Part shown: positions 46,674 to 56,464 of the stretch, in pieces
Numbering within the stretch: the stretch's first letter is position 1
Layout of the letters: each line of letters opens with the position of its first letter
NCBI RefSeq assembly: GCF_019602855.1
Contig: NZ_CP080769.1
Span: 62,001 to 126,000, forward strand
Source: Cupriavidus pinatubonensis
GTDB taxonomy: Bacteria; Pseudomonadota; Gammaproteobacteria; Burkholderiales; Burkholderiaceae
Length of the DNA stretch: 64,000 nt
Direction: 5' to 3'
Position numbers and translations under genes: made by a program
Notes under the pieces: generated by a model
What the model saw: the letters and a program-made list of their open reading frames with translations, nothing else
The model's database searches: none
What the model was told of the DNA's origin: nothing

Positions 46674-47543
46674 ATGCATGACCATGGACTCGAATGGAGC
46701 GATGTGCGCATCTTCCTCGCCATCGCGCGGGCCGGGACGCTCGGCGGCGCGGCCCGGGTGATCGGCCAGACACAACCGACCATGGGCCGGCGCCTGAGGG
46801 CGCTGGAGGAGGCGGTTGGGCAGGCCTTGTTCCACCGCACCAGTGACGGCTTTGTGCTGACCGACGAAGGCAGCGCCGTCCTGGTCTACGCCGAGCGCAT
46901 GGAGGAGGAAGCACTGGGCCTCTCCCGAACGCTGGCCGGACAGGGCAACGCGCTGACAGGCTCGTTGCGTGTCACGTCGTCCGACTGGTTCGGCATGCAT
47001 GTGCTGACCCCGGTCTTTGCCCGCTTCCTCAGGCAGCATCCGGATGTGTCGCTGGAGCTGGTGACGGATTCCCGCCAATACAGTCTGGCGCGCCGCGAAG
47101 CCGACCTGGCATTTCGCATCATGCCGTTCGAGGAGCCCGACGTCATCCAGCGCAAGCTGATGCACATGAACTACGCGCTGTACGGGCACCGGGATCTCGT
47201 GGCGCCTCGCGCCGGCGATGGCGAGGGTGTAGCGCTCATCAGCATGGACACTGCCTTCGGCACGCTGCCCGACGTGGAATGGGTCGGGCGAATGCTGCCC
47301 AGGGCACGCATCGTTTATCGCAGTAACAACCGTGGCGTGCAGGCGCGCATGTGCGCCGAGGGCGGTGGCTTCGCAGTGCTGCCGTGTGCGCTGGGAGATG
47401 CCACGCGGGACCTCCGGCGCATCGATCTGGGCGAAGCGCCGCCGGGGCGCGATGTCTGGTTTGGCCTTCACCGCGACCTGCGTCGGCTGGCACGCTTGCG
47501 GGCGTTAGTGGACCTGACGGTGGCGTGCCTGGGAGAGCGATAG
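46674..47543 (+). CDS. LysR-family transcriptional regulator
   Basis: Of 289 residues. The winged helix reads EWSDVRIFLAIARAGTLGGA with GQTQPTMGRRLRALEEAVGQ, and the effector domain follows. It closely parallels the regulator at 20893 in length and layout (LFHRTSDGFVLT versus LFLRTSDGYVLT). The likely target is the divergent reductase gene. It ends 20 bases before the converging AraC gene. Confidence 0.9.
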   Translation: MHDHGLEWSDVRIFLAIARAGTLGGAARVIGQTQPTMGRRLRALEEAVGQALFHRTSDGFVLTDEGSAVLVYAERMEEEALGLSRTLAGQGNALTGSLRVTSSDWFGMHVLTPVFARFLRQHPDVSLELVTDSRQYSLARREADLAFRIMPFEEPDVIQRKLMHMNYALYGHRDLVAPRAGDGEGVALISMDTAFGTLPDVEWVGRMLPRARIVYRSNNRGVQARMCAEGGGFAVLPCALGDATRDLRRIDLGEAPPGRDVWFGLHRDLRRLARLRALVDLTVACLGER

Positions 47544-47562
47544 GTGCGCCGCGCGCGCTCCG

Positions 47563-48531
47563 TTAGACGGCATCGCGCATCTTGGTTCGCAATGCCCGCT
47601 GCTGGCGCCGATACGCTCCCGGCCCCACGCCGAATTGTCCGCTGAAGGCGCGCCCGAACGCAGCCTGGGAGGCGTAGCCGCATCGCTCGGCGACGGCGGC
47701 GGCCGAGAGGTTGTCTTGCTGCAGCAGGCGCGCCGCGCGCTCCATGCGTAGCGTCGTCACGAGTTCCAGCGGTGTAATGCCGCCCAGTTGTGTGAAGCGC
47801 CGCGCGAGCGTGGCGCGAGAGACGTTGGCGGACTGCGCCAGGCTTTCGATTGTCCACGGCCTTTCCGGTGAGCCCACGACGGCATCCACCGCCTTCGCCA
47901 TGCGCGTGTCAGCCAGCAGGGCGAGCACCCCCCGTGTCACCGTACCGCGCGAAATCAGCGTCCGGAGCAGCACCGTAAAGAGCGCGGTCGACAGGTCGGC
48001 AATGATGGCCGCACCGCCCGGCCGAGGCGTTTCGGCTTCCGCATGCATCATGCCGATCAGCCCGCGCAGCCAGCCAGCGTCATGCCCGCCCTCGCCGGGG
48101 GATGGCCCGGCCGTAGGCACGCACAGCATCTCCGGCAGTGCGCGCAGCAGGATTCCGGCGCCGCCGCCCAGAGCAAAAGTGCCGCAGAGAATGTCGAGTG
48201 GCGCGTCGGCCCCCGGCACGGTGATTTCCGTGACCACGCCGTTGAAGCGCTGCGATGCCGTTCCGCGCGGCGGCCCGCTTCGCCTGGTGCGTTGCGCGCT
48301 GGCCAGCGTGTGCGCAGCGCCGCGCGGAAAGAGCAGGACATCGCCTGCGCTCACTGGCAAGACGTCCTTGCCGATTGTCACGTCGGCACGCCCGTCGAGG
48401 ATCACGTGATATGGCATGTGGCCCGCTGGGGCCTGCGCGTTGTGCGCGGACCACGCGCCGGCCACGCGGCAATGCAGGTCCACGGTGCCGGATGGCGACA
48501 GCAGCCGCACCAGCTCGCTGAGACTGTCCAT
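47563..48531 (-). CDS. AraC-family regulator with cupin-type sensor domain
   Basis: About 322 residues. The N-terminal half is a cupin-like sensor (MDSLSELVRLLSPSGTVDLH, later SAGDVLLFPRGAAHTL). The C-terminal half has two helix-turn-helices, WTIESLAQSANVSRATLARR and LSAAAVAERCGYASQAAFGR. ATG 48531 is preferred over a start at 48564. It is divergent from the AhpD-like gene at 48666, its probable target. Confidence 0.88.
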   Translation of the reverse strand: MDSLSELVRLLSPSGTVDLHCRVAGAWSAHNAQAPAGHMPYHVILDGRADVTIGKDVLPVSAGDVLLFPRGAAHTLASAQRTRRSGPPRGTASQRFNGVVTEITVPGADAPLDILCGTFALGGGAGILLRALPEMLCVPTAGPSPGEGGHDAGWLRGLIGMMHAEAETPRPGGAAIIADLSTALFTVLLRTLISRGTVTRGVLALLADTRMAKAVDAVVGSPERPWTIESLAQSANVSRATLARRFTQLGGITPLELVTTLRMERAARLLQQDNLSAAAVAERCGYASQAAFGRAFSGQFGVGPGAYRRQQRALRTKMRDAV

Positions 48532-48665
48532 GGGGTTTCCCTCGTGGCTGAGACGATAGAGCAAAAACGTGAGCTGATTCTAGCTCTTTCGAATCTGCCG
48601 GGGGCCTACCATGAAGTCAAGGGAAGCAGTGCTTGCCTTCACTGACAGGAAACCGGAGAACCATC

Positions 48666-49205
48666 ATGACCACTCGTCTGCATACCATCCCCGTCCAGGA
48701 CGCCACCGGCCAGACCGCCGAGCTGTTCGGCGCCATCCGCAAGGCAATCGGCAAGGTGCCGAATGCTTATGCGACCATCGGCAGCAATGCCCCTGCTGTG
48801 CTTGCCAATGCGCTGCAGACAGGGCAGATCTTGAAGAATGGCGCTCTGTCGGCGCGTGAGCTGGAGGCGATTAACCTGGCCGTCAGCGAGCACACCGGCT
48901 GTGACTATTGCGTGGCTGCACACACGCTCATGGGCAAGTTGGCAGGATACAGCGGGCAGCAGATGCGCCAGTTGCGGGAGGGGAGCTACCCCGATGACGT
49001 CAAGATCGATGCGCTGGTGCGCTTCGTGCTGGAACTCGTCAGTACCCGTGGTACGGTGCCGGCGGAGAGCGTGCAGGCGGTGCGCGCCGCCGGCTACACG
49101 GATGGCCAGATCGTCGAGATCATCCAGGCCATGAGTGCCATCCTGTTCACCAACATGGTCAACCGTGTGAACGACACGGCCCTGGATTTCCCGGCGGTGG
49201 CCTGA
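48666..49205 (+). CDS. Carboxymuconolactone decarboxylase/AhpD-family peroxidase-like protein
   Basis: About 179 residues. The active-site block is EHTGCDYCVAAHTLMG (C-x2-C-x3-H), as in AhpD-type alkylhydroperoxidases. It starts at ATG 48666 shortly after GGAGAA. The protein is longer than the relative at 29534 and carries an extra C-terminal helix. Regulation by the divergent AraC protein is likely. About 160 bases after it hold nothing. Confidence 0.88.
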   Translation: MTTRLHTIPVQDATGQTAELFGAIRKAIGKVPNAYATIGSNAPAVLANALQTGQILKNGALSARELEAINLAVSEHTGCDYCVAAHTLMGKLAGYSGQQMRQLREGSYPDDVKIDALVRFVLELVSTRGTVPAESVQAVRAAGYTDGQIVEIIQAMSAILFTNMVNRVNDTALDFPAVA

Positions 49206-49364
49206 CACGCTCTCCCGGCGGGCGCCTTGAATGGGCAGCGCCGCCGGGGGCGAGGCCGGCTCGGGCCCGGACATAGCCGTGCAGCGGTGAGGTATCTCTG
49301 GCACGAACAGGGTTTCGGGATTCTTCCGTTTCGCTTGAAGATCATTTAAGCCATTTGATTACAC

Positions 49365-50144
49365 GTCGAAGCGGCAAATCTCGGCAGTTTTTCGGCAGCG
49401 GGCCGCTAGCTCGGCCTGTCACCGGCTACGGCCAGCGTCAAGCTCGAGTCTGCGCTGCGCACGCAATTGTTCGAGCGTACGTCGCGCAAGTTGCGGCTGA
49501 CCAATGAGGGCCGGATCTACCTTGCGATTGCCAGCACGCACCTCAGACGCTTGAAGACGCGCTTGCCACGCTTCATGCAGGCACCCACAGGTTAGCGGAC
49601 GCGTGCGCGTTTCCGCTCAGCATCGCGCTAGTTTTGTCCGACTCGATCCTGCATCTGCTCTACGACGATATCGACATCGCGATCCGGTTTGGCGTGGCTG
49701 CCGACAGCCGGCACGTTGATCGCGAAACGCCTTGCCGATAACCGGCGAGCACTGTGCGCCTCGCCTCGATATATACAGCAGTTCGGTGTTCCCGTTCATC
49801 CTGTCGGAGCACAGGTCCCTACCGCTGTCGTCGGCCTCGTGGCCAACGAATGGCACTTCGCTCACGACGGGGAAACAGTGCAATCTTTCGCGCCGGTTGC
49901 GAGCTCCCGCGAGACGAACGACGGTGCACTGGCAAGGGAATGGGCTGTGGAAGGAGGCGGCATTTCCGATCTGCGCGATGGGCGGCTCGAACTGCTGCTG
50001 CCGGAATGGCGTTGTCCGGACTTGCCCTTGAATGCCCTGTTTCAACGCAATCGATACATGGCGCCGCGTGTGCGTGTGCTGCTCCATTTTCTGGGTGAAC
50101 GCATAGCGCTGGCTTTTGCAGAACTTGAGAGGTTCTTCCGCTAG
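49365..50144 (+). pseudogene. LysR-family regulator with stop codon, frameshifts and internal loss
   Basis: The relic starts inside the helix-turn-helix (VEAANLGSFSAAGR, in-frame TAG, LGLSPATASVKLESALR), then QLFERTSRKLRLTNEGRIYL. Later frames give ILHLLYDDIDIAIRFGV and LIAKRLADNRRALCASPRYI, and the effector domain ends in LELLLPEWRCPDLPLNALFQ. At least two frame changes (near 49550 and 49690) and a deletion are needed. The whole set is in the order of a LysR protein. Confidence 0.7.
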
Positions 50145-50328
50145 CCGGGTGCACACGTTCGCTGCTGGCTGCATCTACGTGCCCGGCTCTTGCCTAGGCG
50201 AACGTGACTCCGGGATGCCTCCATGTCATTCATTTTTGTTTGAGCGCCATGCAATAACGTAAATTTACAGGCAGGCGTGCATGAACAATCATGATCCGTG
50301 CGACCCGCAGTCCAACCCGGCACAGATG

Positions 50329-50805
50329 TCACGTCAGGTGGACCGTGCTCAGGTCGCCCTTGAGTGTGTTCATGTAGTGAAGGAAGGAGACCTTGTCATC
50401 AAAACGAAGGTTGATCACCGCCTGGCGGTAAAACTCGTGGATCTTCGGCTGCAGTTCTTCCCAGAACTGCCTTCCTTTGCTGGTCAGGACCACGCGTCGT
50501 GCGCGGCGGTCTTCATCGCTGGTCACGCGCGAGACGTGTTCTTCGCGCTCGAGCCGTTTTAGCACGCCATCGAGGTTCTGGCGGCTCACCACCAGATACT
50601 CGGCCAGTTCGGAGAAGGACATGCCGTGCGTGGCCTTCGGCCGCGACAGTGCTCCCATCACGGCCCACTGCACACCACTGATCCCCAGTTCGTTGGCGGT
50701 CTGGCGATGCAGGATGTTGCCCACCTGAAAAAGTCGGAAGAACAGCCGGTTGGTGACATCCAGTCCGGACTGGTCAGGACGCTCTTCTGCGCTTGCGGAT
50801 TTCAT
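50329..50805 (-). CDS. MarR-family regulator, BadR-like
   Basis: About 158 residues. The winged helix covers MSFSELAEYLVVSRQNLDGV and LKRLEREEHVSRVTSDEDRR, the DxR wing of MarR proteins. AGGGA precedes ATG 50805; an upstream ATG at 50841 is less likely. It is divergent from the five-gene alicyclic operon at 51091. In Rhodopseudomonas palustris the MarR protein BadR represses the badHI-ali genes and is released by a CoA-thioester, so the same role is inferred here from content and position. Confidence 0.8.
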   Translation of the reverse strand: MKSASAEERPDQSGLDVTNRLFFRLFQVGNILHRQTANELGISGVQWAVMGALSRPKATHGMSFSELAEYLVVSRQNLDGVLKRLEREEHVSRVTSDEDRRARRVVLTSKGRQFWEELQPKIHEFYRQAVINLRFDDKVSFLHYMNTLKGDLSTVHLT

Positions 50806-50935
50806 CTGCTTCCCTTTGCTTCGAATCTTGTTGGCTTCCATGAGACATGAAATCGACTGGACGCCAGATGATACCTTGCCGTCGCCGCAGCGCCGCATTG
50901 ACCCGGTGCAGGAGCTTTTCTATTGTGCCTTAACA

Positions 50936-51050
50936 TCAATGTATTGACATAGACGCCGCAAGCGGCACTGGCCTGACTAGGTAAATTCCCGTTGTTTCCC
51001 AAAATATTTATATCAAGACCTTGTCATATATGAGATTGAGCACCTAGACT
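50936..51050 (+). promoter_or_regulatory. Candidate promoter and MarR operators of the alicyclic acid operon
   Basis: TTGTCA (51021-51026) and TAGACT (51045-51050) with an 18-base spacer form a plausible promoter 40 bases before the first gene. A 10-base palindrome TCATATATGA (51024-51033) overlaps the -35 box and spacer, and an inverted repeat TCAAT-GT-ATTGA lies at 50936-50947. Both have the size of MarR operators. The assignment is by pattern only. Confidence 0.4.
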
Positions 51051-51090
51051 TCCGAACACCACAACACACGGTCTTGGAGGCAAGCAAACC

Positions 51091-53121
51091 ATGGATCAGT
51101 ACCCACGCCTGATGGCTCCCCTCAGCGTTGCAGGCATCACCCTCAGGAACCGCATCGTGATGGGCGCGATGCACACCCGGCTGGAAACCTTGGACAGGCC
51201 ACATGAAAGGCTGGCCGCGTTCTACGGCGCACGCGCCAGGGGCGAAGCCGGCCTGATTCTGACCGGCGGGTATGCTCCCAATCCCGCGGGAGTTTTCGAA
51301 CCTGGCGCGCCGCTACTATGCGAACGCAGTCAATTGGCGGAGCACCGTGCGATCACGGGGGCGGTGCATGCAGCAGGCGGGCACATTGCGCTGCAGATCG
51401 TCCATGCAGGTCGCTACGCCAAGCACCATCTTTGCGTGGGGCCGTCTGCCGAGCGGGCGCGGATCAACCCGATTGCGCCACGCGAGCTCACGACGGAGGA
51501 GGTCTGGCAAACCATTGAGGACTTTGCCAATACCGCGGAGCTTGCGTGGGAGGGTGGCTACGACGGCGTCGAGATCATGGGGTCGGAGGGGTACCTCATC
51601 AACCAGTTCACGGCGCCGTTCACGAATCAACGAACCGATGAGTTCGGCGGCAGCTTCGAGGCGCGCATCCGCTTTCCGCTGGAAGTCCTGAAGGCCATTC
51701 GCCGTCGTGTAGTGGACCGCTTTCTGGTGGTCTACCGGATTTCCGCCGTTGACCTGATCGAGGGCGGGATGACCGGCGCGGAGGTGGCCGAGCTGGCGCG
51801 GCGCGTGGAGGCCAACGGCGCGGACATCATCAATACCGGGGTGGGCTGGCACGAGTCGGCGGTGCCGACGATTGCCGCGTCCGTACCGCGCTCGGCGTGG
51901 GCGTATGCGATCGAGAATGTGAAGCGGGCAGTTGACATCCCCGTGATCGCATCGAACCGGATCAATACGCCGGACGGCGCCGAGGCGCTGCTGTCATCAG
52001 GCTGTGCCGATATGGTTTCCATGGCCAGGCCATTGCTCGCGGACCCCGATTTTGCCAGGAAGACCCGCGTTGGAAAGGCGGCCGAGATCAACACCTGCAT
52101 CGCTTGCAACCAGGCCTGCCTGGACCGCATCTTCACAGATCGCACCGCCACCTGTCTGGTGAATCCGCGCGCAGGCAGAGAGATCGAGTTCATGCCAAAG
52201 CCACCCGAAGGGACGAAGCGGATCGCGGTGGTCGGTGGCGGCCCTGCTGGCATGTCGTTTGCCATCAATGCAAGCGAGCGCGGTCATCGGGTCACGCTGT
52301 TCGAGGCCGGCAATGAACTCGGCGGTCAGCTCAACATGGCGCGCGTCGTGCCGGGCAAGAATGAATTCAACGAGATGCTGCGGTATTTCCGTACCAGGCT
52401 CGACGGCCTTGGTGTGACGGTGCATCTGGGACGCTTCGTGAAAGCCGGCGAACTGCTGGAAGCTGGATTCGACACAATCGTGATTGCGACGGGCGTGCGT
52501 CCGCGCTCACCTGGCTTTCCAGGAGTGGATCATCCCAAGGTCCTTTCATACGTCGATGTGCTTGCCCGCGGCGCTGCCGTCGGGCAGCGGGTGGCCATCA
52601 TCGGCGCAGGCGGTATCGGCTTCGATGTGGCCGAGTTCCTGCTCGGCGATGCGGAAGAGTCACTGGATCCCGCCAGCTTCCTTGCCACATGGGGTGTCGA
52701 TCCGTCGCTGTCCACGTCAGGCGGCCTGAGCGAATCGGCCGAAACTGCTGCCCCCGCACATGCGCGCAGGGAGGTACACATGTTCCAGCGCAAGCCCGAA
52801 GCGCTGGGCAAGCGTCTGGGCAAGTCGACCGGCTGGATTCTCAAGTCCAGGCTGAAGCGGGCCAACGTTGCGATGGCGAGCGGAGCGGTCTACGAACGCG
52901 TGGACGATGACGGCCTGCACTACACGATAGACGGCAAGACGCACGTTCTGCAGGTCGACAACGTCATCCTCTGCGCCGGCCAGGAGTCCGAACGCGGGCT
53001 CTACGAAGCGCTTCGGTCGAGTGGCGCAAATGTCCACGTAATCGGAGGTGCGGATGTGGCCAGCGAGCTGGATGCGCTGCGCGCGATTGATCAGGCAACG
53101 CGGCTCGCCATGACCGTATGA
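51091..53121 (+). CDS. FadH-like FMN/FAD/4Fe-4S enoate or dienoyl-CoA reductase
   Basis: Of 676 residues, the usual length of 2,4-dienoyl-CoA reductase (FadH) and 2-enoate reductases. The N-terminal TIM barrel of the old-yellow-enzyme type has QIVHAGRYAKHH and EIMGSEGYLINQFTAPFTNQ. The cluster motif C-x2-C-x3-C-x11-C lies in CIACNQACLDRIF...TATC. The FAD motif is AVVGGGPAGMSFAI, and a second NAD motif AIIGAGGIGFDVAEFL follows. It heads the operon and may reduce a ring double bond of a cyclohexadiene or cyclohexene carboxyl-CoA. The exact substrate is inferred. Confidence 0.8.
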   Translation: MDQYPRLMAPLSVAGITLRNRIVMGAMHTRLETLDRPHERLAAFYGARARGEAGLILTGGYAPNPAGVFEPGAPLLCERSQLAEHRAITGAVHAAGGHIALQIVHAGRYAKHHLCVGPSAERARINPIAPRELTTEEVWQTIEDFANTAELAWEGGYDGVEIMGSEGYLINQFTAPFTNQRTDEFGGSFEARIRFPLEVLKAIRRRVVDRFLVVYRISAVDLIEGGMTGAEVAELARRVEANGADIINTGVGWHESAVPTIAASVPRSAWAYAIENVKRAVDIPVIASNRINTPDGAEALLSSGCADMVSMARPLLADPDFARKTRVGKAAEINTCIACNQACLDRIFTDRTATCLVNPRAGREIEFMPKPPEGTKRIAVVGGGPAGMSFAINASERGHRVTLFEAGNELGGQLNMARVVPGKNEFNEMLRYFRTRLDGLGVTVHLGRFVKAGELLEAGFDTIVIATGVRPRSPGFPGVDHPKVLSYVDVLARGAAVGQRVAIIGAGGIGFDVAEFLLGDAEESLDPASFLATWGVDPSLSTSGGLSESAETAAPAHARREVHMFQRKPEALGKRLGKSTGWILKSRLKRANVAMASGAVYERVDDDGLHYTIDGKTHVLQVDNVILCAGQESERGLYEALRSSGANVHVIGGADVASELDALRAIDQATRLAMTV

Positions 53122-53191
53122 AGGCGCGCGGCCCTATCGGGCCGCAAGAACAGCCATACCACCGAGATGCAGGACTTCCTGGAGACACTTC

Positions 53192-54868
53192 ATGGTGACA
53201 AAATTTGATCTGGGGCTCGATCAGCGCGCGGCAAACTACCAGCCGCTGACGCCGCTCCATTTCCTGAATCGGGCCGAGGATGTATACCCGCATCGGATTG
53301 CCATTATCCATGGCGACCGCTCATACACGTGGAAGGAATATGCCGGACGCTGCCGCAAGCTGGCTGGCGCGTTGATCGATCACGGCATCGAACGTGGCGA
53401 TACGGTTGCCATCCTGGCGCCCAACACGCCAGCCATGCTCGAAGCGCAGTTTGGTGTGCCGATGGCAGGCGCCGTGCTGAACTGCATCAACATTCGCCTT
53501 GATGCCGCGGCCGTCAGCTTCATTCTCCGGCATTCCGAGACCCGCCTGCTGTTTGTCGATCAACAGTTCGCCGAGGTTGCGCGCGCGGCCATCGCCGTGC
53601 TTGGCGAGCCGATCACCGTTGTGGATATCACGGACCCGGAGGTGGCGGGCAGCCGGCCGGTTGGGCGTATCGAGTATGAGTCGTTCCTCGCCAGCGCGCC
53701 GGACACGCCGGATATTCGCCTGCCGCTGAGCGAATGGGACGCGATTGCGCTCAACTACACGTCGGGAACCACTGGCAATCCGAAGGGTGTCGTGTATCAC
53801 CACCGGGGCGCATATCTCAATGCGCTGGGGCAACTTGTCAATGCCGAGCTGAGCGGCGACGCACCCGTCTACCTGTGGACCTTGCCGCTGTTCCACTGCA
53901 ATGGCTGGTGCTATGCCTGGGCGCTCGCCGCGGTCGGCGCGACACAGATCTGTCTGCGCAAGGTGAGCGGAGCCACAATCTATGACGCGATAGCCAACCA
54001 CGACGTCACGCATTTCTGCTGCGCCCCGACAGTCCTTTCCTTCCTGATCGAGAGTGTGCCGCCGTCGTGGGTGCCGCCGGCCAGGCCGATCCGTGTGCTG
54101 TCGGGAGGAGCATCACCGCCGCCGGCGGTCTTTCGCAGGCTGATCGAGCTCGGCTTCCGCGTGCAGCATGTCTATGGCATGACCGAGATGCACGGGGTTG
54201 CCACGATCTGCCAAAGCCAAGAGGCATGGCAGGCGCTGCCGGAAGAAGAGCATCTGGTTCACCTTACCCGGCAAGGGGTCAGAACTGTCGTCATGAACGA
54301 AATGATGGTGGCGGATCCCAAAACGCTATCGCCGGTTTCGCGGGATGGCAGTGCGATGGGGGAAATCCTGCTCAGGGGCAACCTGGCGATGAAAGGCTAT
54401 TTCAAGAATGCCTCTGCAACAGAGGAGGCGTTCGCAGGTGGGTGGTACCACACCGGAGATCTCGCCGTGGTTCATGCCGACGGATATATCGAAATCAAGG
54501 ATCGCTCAAAGGACATCATCATCTCGGGGGGAGAAAACATTTCCTCGGTAGAGGTCGAGGACGTCCTTTACGAGCATCCGGCCGTAGCAGGCGCGGCTGT
54601 AGTTGCGGTGCCGGATCCACGTTGGGGAGAGGTGCCATGCGCCATCGTCGAACTCAAGGCGGATCTCGCGGGGGGCGTCAATGCCAGTGAAATCATCAGC
54701 TTCTGTCGCGCCAGACTGCCTGGCTTCAAGGCGCCGCAGCACGTGATCTTTGACAGTCTGGCGAGAACCGCCACGGGAAAACTTCAGAAATTCAAGCTAC
54801 GCGAGTCCGCGTTACAGCACCTGGTGGGCAACGGTGCGATCGGGCCCGATTCAGGTACGACGGAGTAA
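53192..54868 (+). CDS. Acyl-CoA ligase (AMP-forming), probable alicyclic acid activator
   Basis: Of 558 residues. The AMP-binding signature is YTSGTTGNPKGVVYHHRGAY, then YGMTEMHG, TGDLAVVHADGYIEIKDR and the C-terminal lysine in ARTATGKLQKFKLRE. It is of the medium-chain/aromatic fatty acid ligase group. In this operon it fills the place of AliA, the cyclohexanecarboxylate-CoA ligase, although sequence alone does not fix the substrate. It is 70 bases after the reductase gene and 4 bases before the SDR gene. Confidence 0.85.
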   Translation: MVTKFDLGLDQRAANYQPLTPLHFLNRAEDVYPHRIAIIHGDRSYTWKEYAGRCRKLAGALIDHGIERGDTVAILAPNTPAMLEAQFGVPMAGAVLNCINIRLDAAAVSFILRHSETRLLFVDQQFAEVARAAIAVLGEPITVVDITDPEVAGSRPVGRIEYESFLASAPDTPDIRLPLSEWDAIALNYTSGTTGNPKGVVYHHRGAYLNALGQLVNAELSGDAPVYLWTLPLFHCNGWCYAWALAAVGATQICLRKVSGATIYDAIANHDVTHFCCAPTVLSFLIESVPPSWVPPARPIRVLSGGASPPPAVFRRLIELGFRVQHVYGMTEMHGVATICQSQEAWQALPEEEHLVHLTRQGVRTVVMNEMMVADPKTLSPVSRDGSAMGEILLRGNLAMKGYFKNASATEEAFAGGWYHTGDLAVVHADGYIEIKDRSKDIIISGGENISSVEVEDVLYEHPAVAGAAVVAVPDPRWGEVPCAIVELKADLAGGVNASEIISFCRARLPGFKAPQHVIFDSLARTATGKLQKFKLRESALQHLVGNGAIGPDSGTTE

Positions 54869-54872
54869 GGGA

Positions 54873-55640
54873 ATGCGAGATCTCGACAACAAAGTGGTGG
54901 TGGTTACAGGCGCGGCTGGCGGAATCGGTACTGCAATTTGTCGGCGCTTCGTCGATGCCGGGGCCAGGGTGGTAGCGGTAGACAAGGATGAGGATGCGCT
55001 GCAACGGCTTGCCGAGGCACTCCGGCCTCTCAACGCCCAACTGGCATTGCTCCCGCTCGATATTACCAACCACGAGCGGGTCGTCAGCCGGATCGGTTCG
55101 ATCGCGGAGAGCCTGGGCGGTATCGATGCTCTGGTCAACAATGCGGGATGGGATCTGCCGGTGCAATTCCTTGAGAGTTCGCCGGAATTCTGGAACAAGG
55201 TCATCGCCATCAATCTGGTCGGTCCTTTGAACCTTCACCATGCCGTGCTGCCGCACATGATATCGAGAGGAGGGGGCATGGTGGTCAATATCGCCTCGGA
55301 TGCCGGCCGCGTGGGATCTTCGGGGGAGGCCGTCTATTCCGCATGCAAGGGCGGGATCATCGCTTTCACGAAGACGATTGCCCGCGAATGTGCCAATCAC
55401 AATATCCGTGTCAATACGGTCTGTCCGGGGCCCACGGACACCGCGCTTCTGCAGTCATTTGGCGGCGATGGCGAATATGGGAAGAAGCTCTATGAAGGGC
55501 TGAAGCGCGCGATCCCATTGAAGCGTCTGGGCAAGCCGGAAGACGTTGCCGGAATCGTCGTCTTTCTCTCCAGCCCGGAAGCCGGGTTCATCACTGGCCA
55601 GACCATTAGCGTATCTGGCGGTCTCACCATGCACGGTTAA
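54873..55640 (+). CDS. badH: 2-hydroxycyclohexanecarboxyl-CoA dehydrogenase (BadH-like SDR)
   Basis: About 255 residues, as BadH. The cofactor loop is TGAAGGIG, then NNAGWD (a BadH trait), the serine in NIASDAGRVGSSGEAVYSAC with the Y-x3-K pair, CPGPTDTALL and the ending SVSGGLTMHG. BadH oxidises 2-hydroxycyclohexanecarboxyl-CoA to the 2-keto form. The start ATG 54873 follows AAGGGA and lies 4 bases after the ligase stop. A longer open frame upstream is not used. Confidence 0.82.
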   Translation: MRDLDNKVVVVTGAAGGIGTAICRRFVDAGARVVAVDKDEDALQRLAEALRPLNAQLALLPLDITNHERVVSRIGSIAESLGGIDALVNNAGWDLPVQFLESSPEFWNKVIAINLVGPLNLHHAVLPHMISRGGGMVVNIASDAGRVGSSGEAVYSACKGGIIAFTKTIARECANHNIRVNTVCPGPTDTALLQSFGGDGEYGKKLYEGLKRAIPLKRLGKPEDVAGIVVFLSSPEAGFITGQTISVSGGLTMHG

Positions 55641-55645
55641 GCATC

Positions 55646-56449
55646 ATGACCCAATACACCGACATTTTGTTCGACAGGAAGGACGGCGTTGCACGCATCA
55701 CGATCAATCGTCCCGAGCGTTATAACGCATTCCGGGGGCATACCTGCGAGGAGTTGATCGATGCGTTCAACACGGCGGGATGGGATCCTTCCATTGGCGT
55801 GATTGTCCTGACCGGCGCGGGAGACAAGGCCTTCTGTACGGGCGGAGATCAATCGGCGCATGATGGCAAGTATGACGGCAGGGGCGTGGTGGGGCTGCCC
55901 GTGGAGGAGTTGCAGGGCGTGATCCGCGAAGTACCGAAGCCCGTCATTGCGCGTGTCAATGGCTATGCAATCGGCGGCGGCAACGTACTGGTGACGTGCT
56001 GCGATCTTGCCATCGCATCGGACACCGCGATCTTCGGGCAAGTGGGGCCGAAGGTCGGTTCGGTCGACCCGGGCTTCGGCACGGCATTCCTGTCGAGAGT
56101 CGTCGGAGAAAAAAAGGCGCGGGAGATCTGGTTCCTGTGTCGCCGCTATCCGGCAAAACAGGCGCTGGAGATGGGACTGGTGAACCGGGTGGTTGATCCT
56201 GCGGAACTCGATGCGGAAGTGGCTATCTGGTGCAACGAGATCCTGGGCATGAGCCCGACCGCGATTGCCATCGCAAAGCGATCCTTCAATGCCGATTCCG
56301 ATTCGATCCGGGGCATTGGCGGGCTCGGCATGCAGGCCCTGGCGCTCTATTATCAGACCGCCGAATCGCGCGAGGGCGTGTCTGCATTCCTTGAGAAGCG
56401 CCGGCCGCAGTTCCGGGGCATTGTGAACGGCCACGAGGGCGACGCGTAA
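55646..56449 (+). CDS. badI: 2-ketocyclohexanecarboxyl-CoA hydrolase (BadI)
   Basis: Of 267 residues in the crotonase superfamily, close to MenB. Diagnostic blocks are NRPERYNAFRGHTCEELIDA, FCTGGDQSAHDGKYDGRG, ARVNGYAIGGGNVLVTCCDL and FGQVGPKVGSVDPGFGTAFL, all as in BadI of R. palustris. BadI opens the ring of 2-ketocyclohexanecarboxyl-CoA to pimelyl-CoA. It starts 5 bases after badH and is followed by the hydratase after 15 bases. Confidence 0.88.
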   Translation: MTQYTDILFDRKDGVARITINRPERYNAFRGHTCEELIDAFNTAGWDPSIGVIVLTGAGDKAFCTGGDQSAHDGKYDGRGVVGLPVEELQGVIREVPKPVIARVNGYAIGGGNVLVTCCDLAIASDTAIFGQVGPKVGSVDPGFGTAFLSRVVGEKKAREIWFLCRRYPAKQALEMGLVNRVVDPAELDAEVAIWCNEILGMSPTAIAIAKRSFNADSDSIRGIGGLGMQALALYYQTAESREGVSAFLEKRRPQFRGIVNGHEGDA

Positions 56450-56464
56450 GAAGGGGATGGAATC

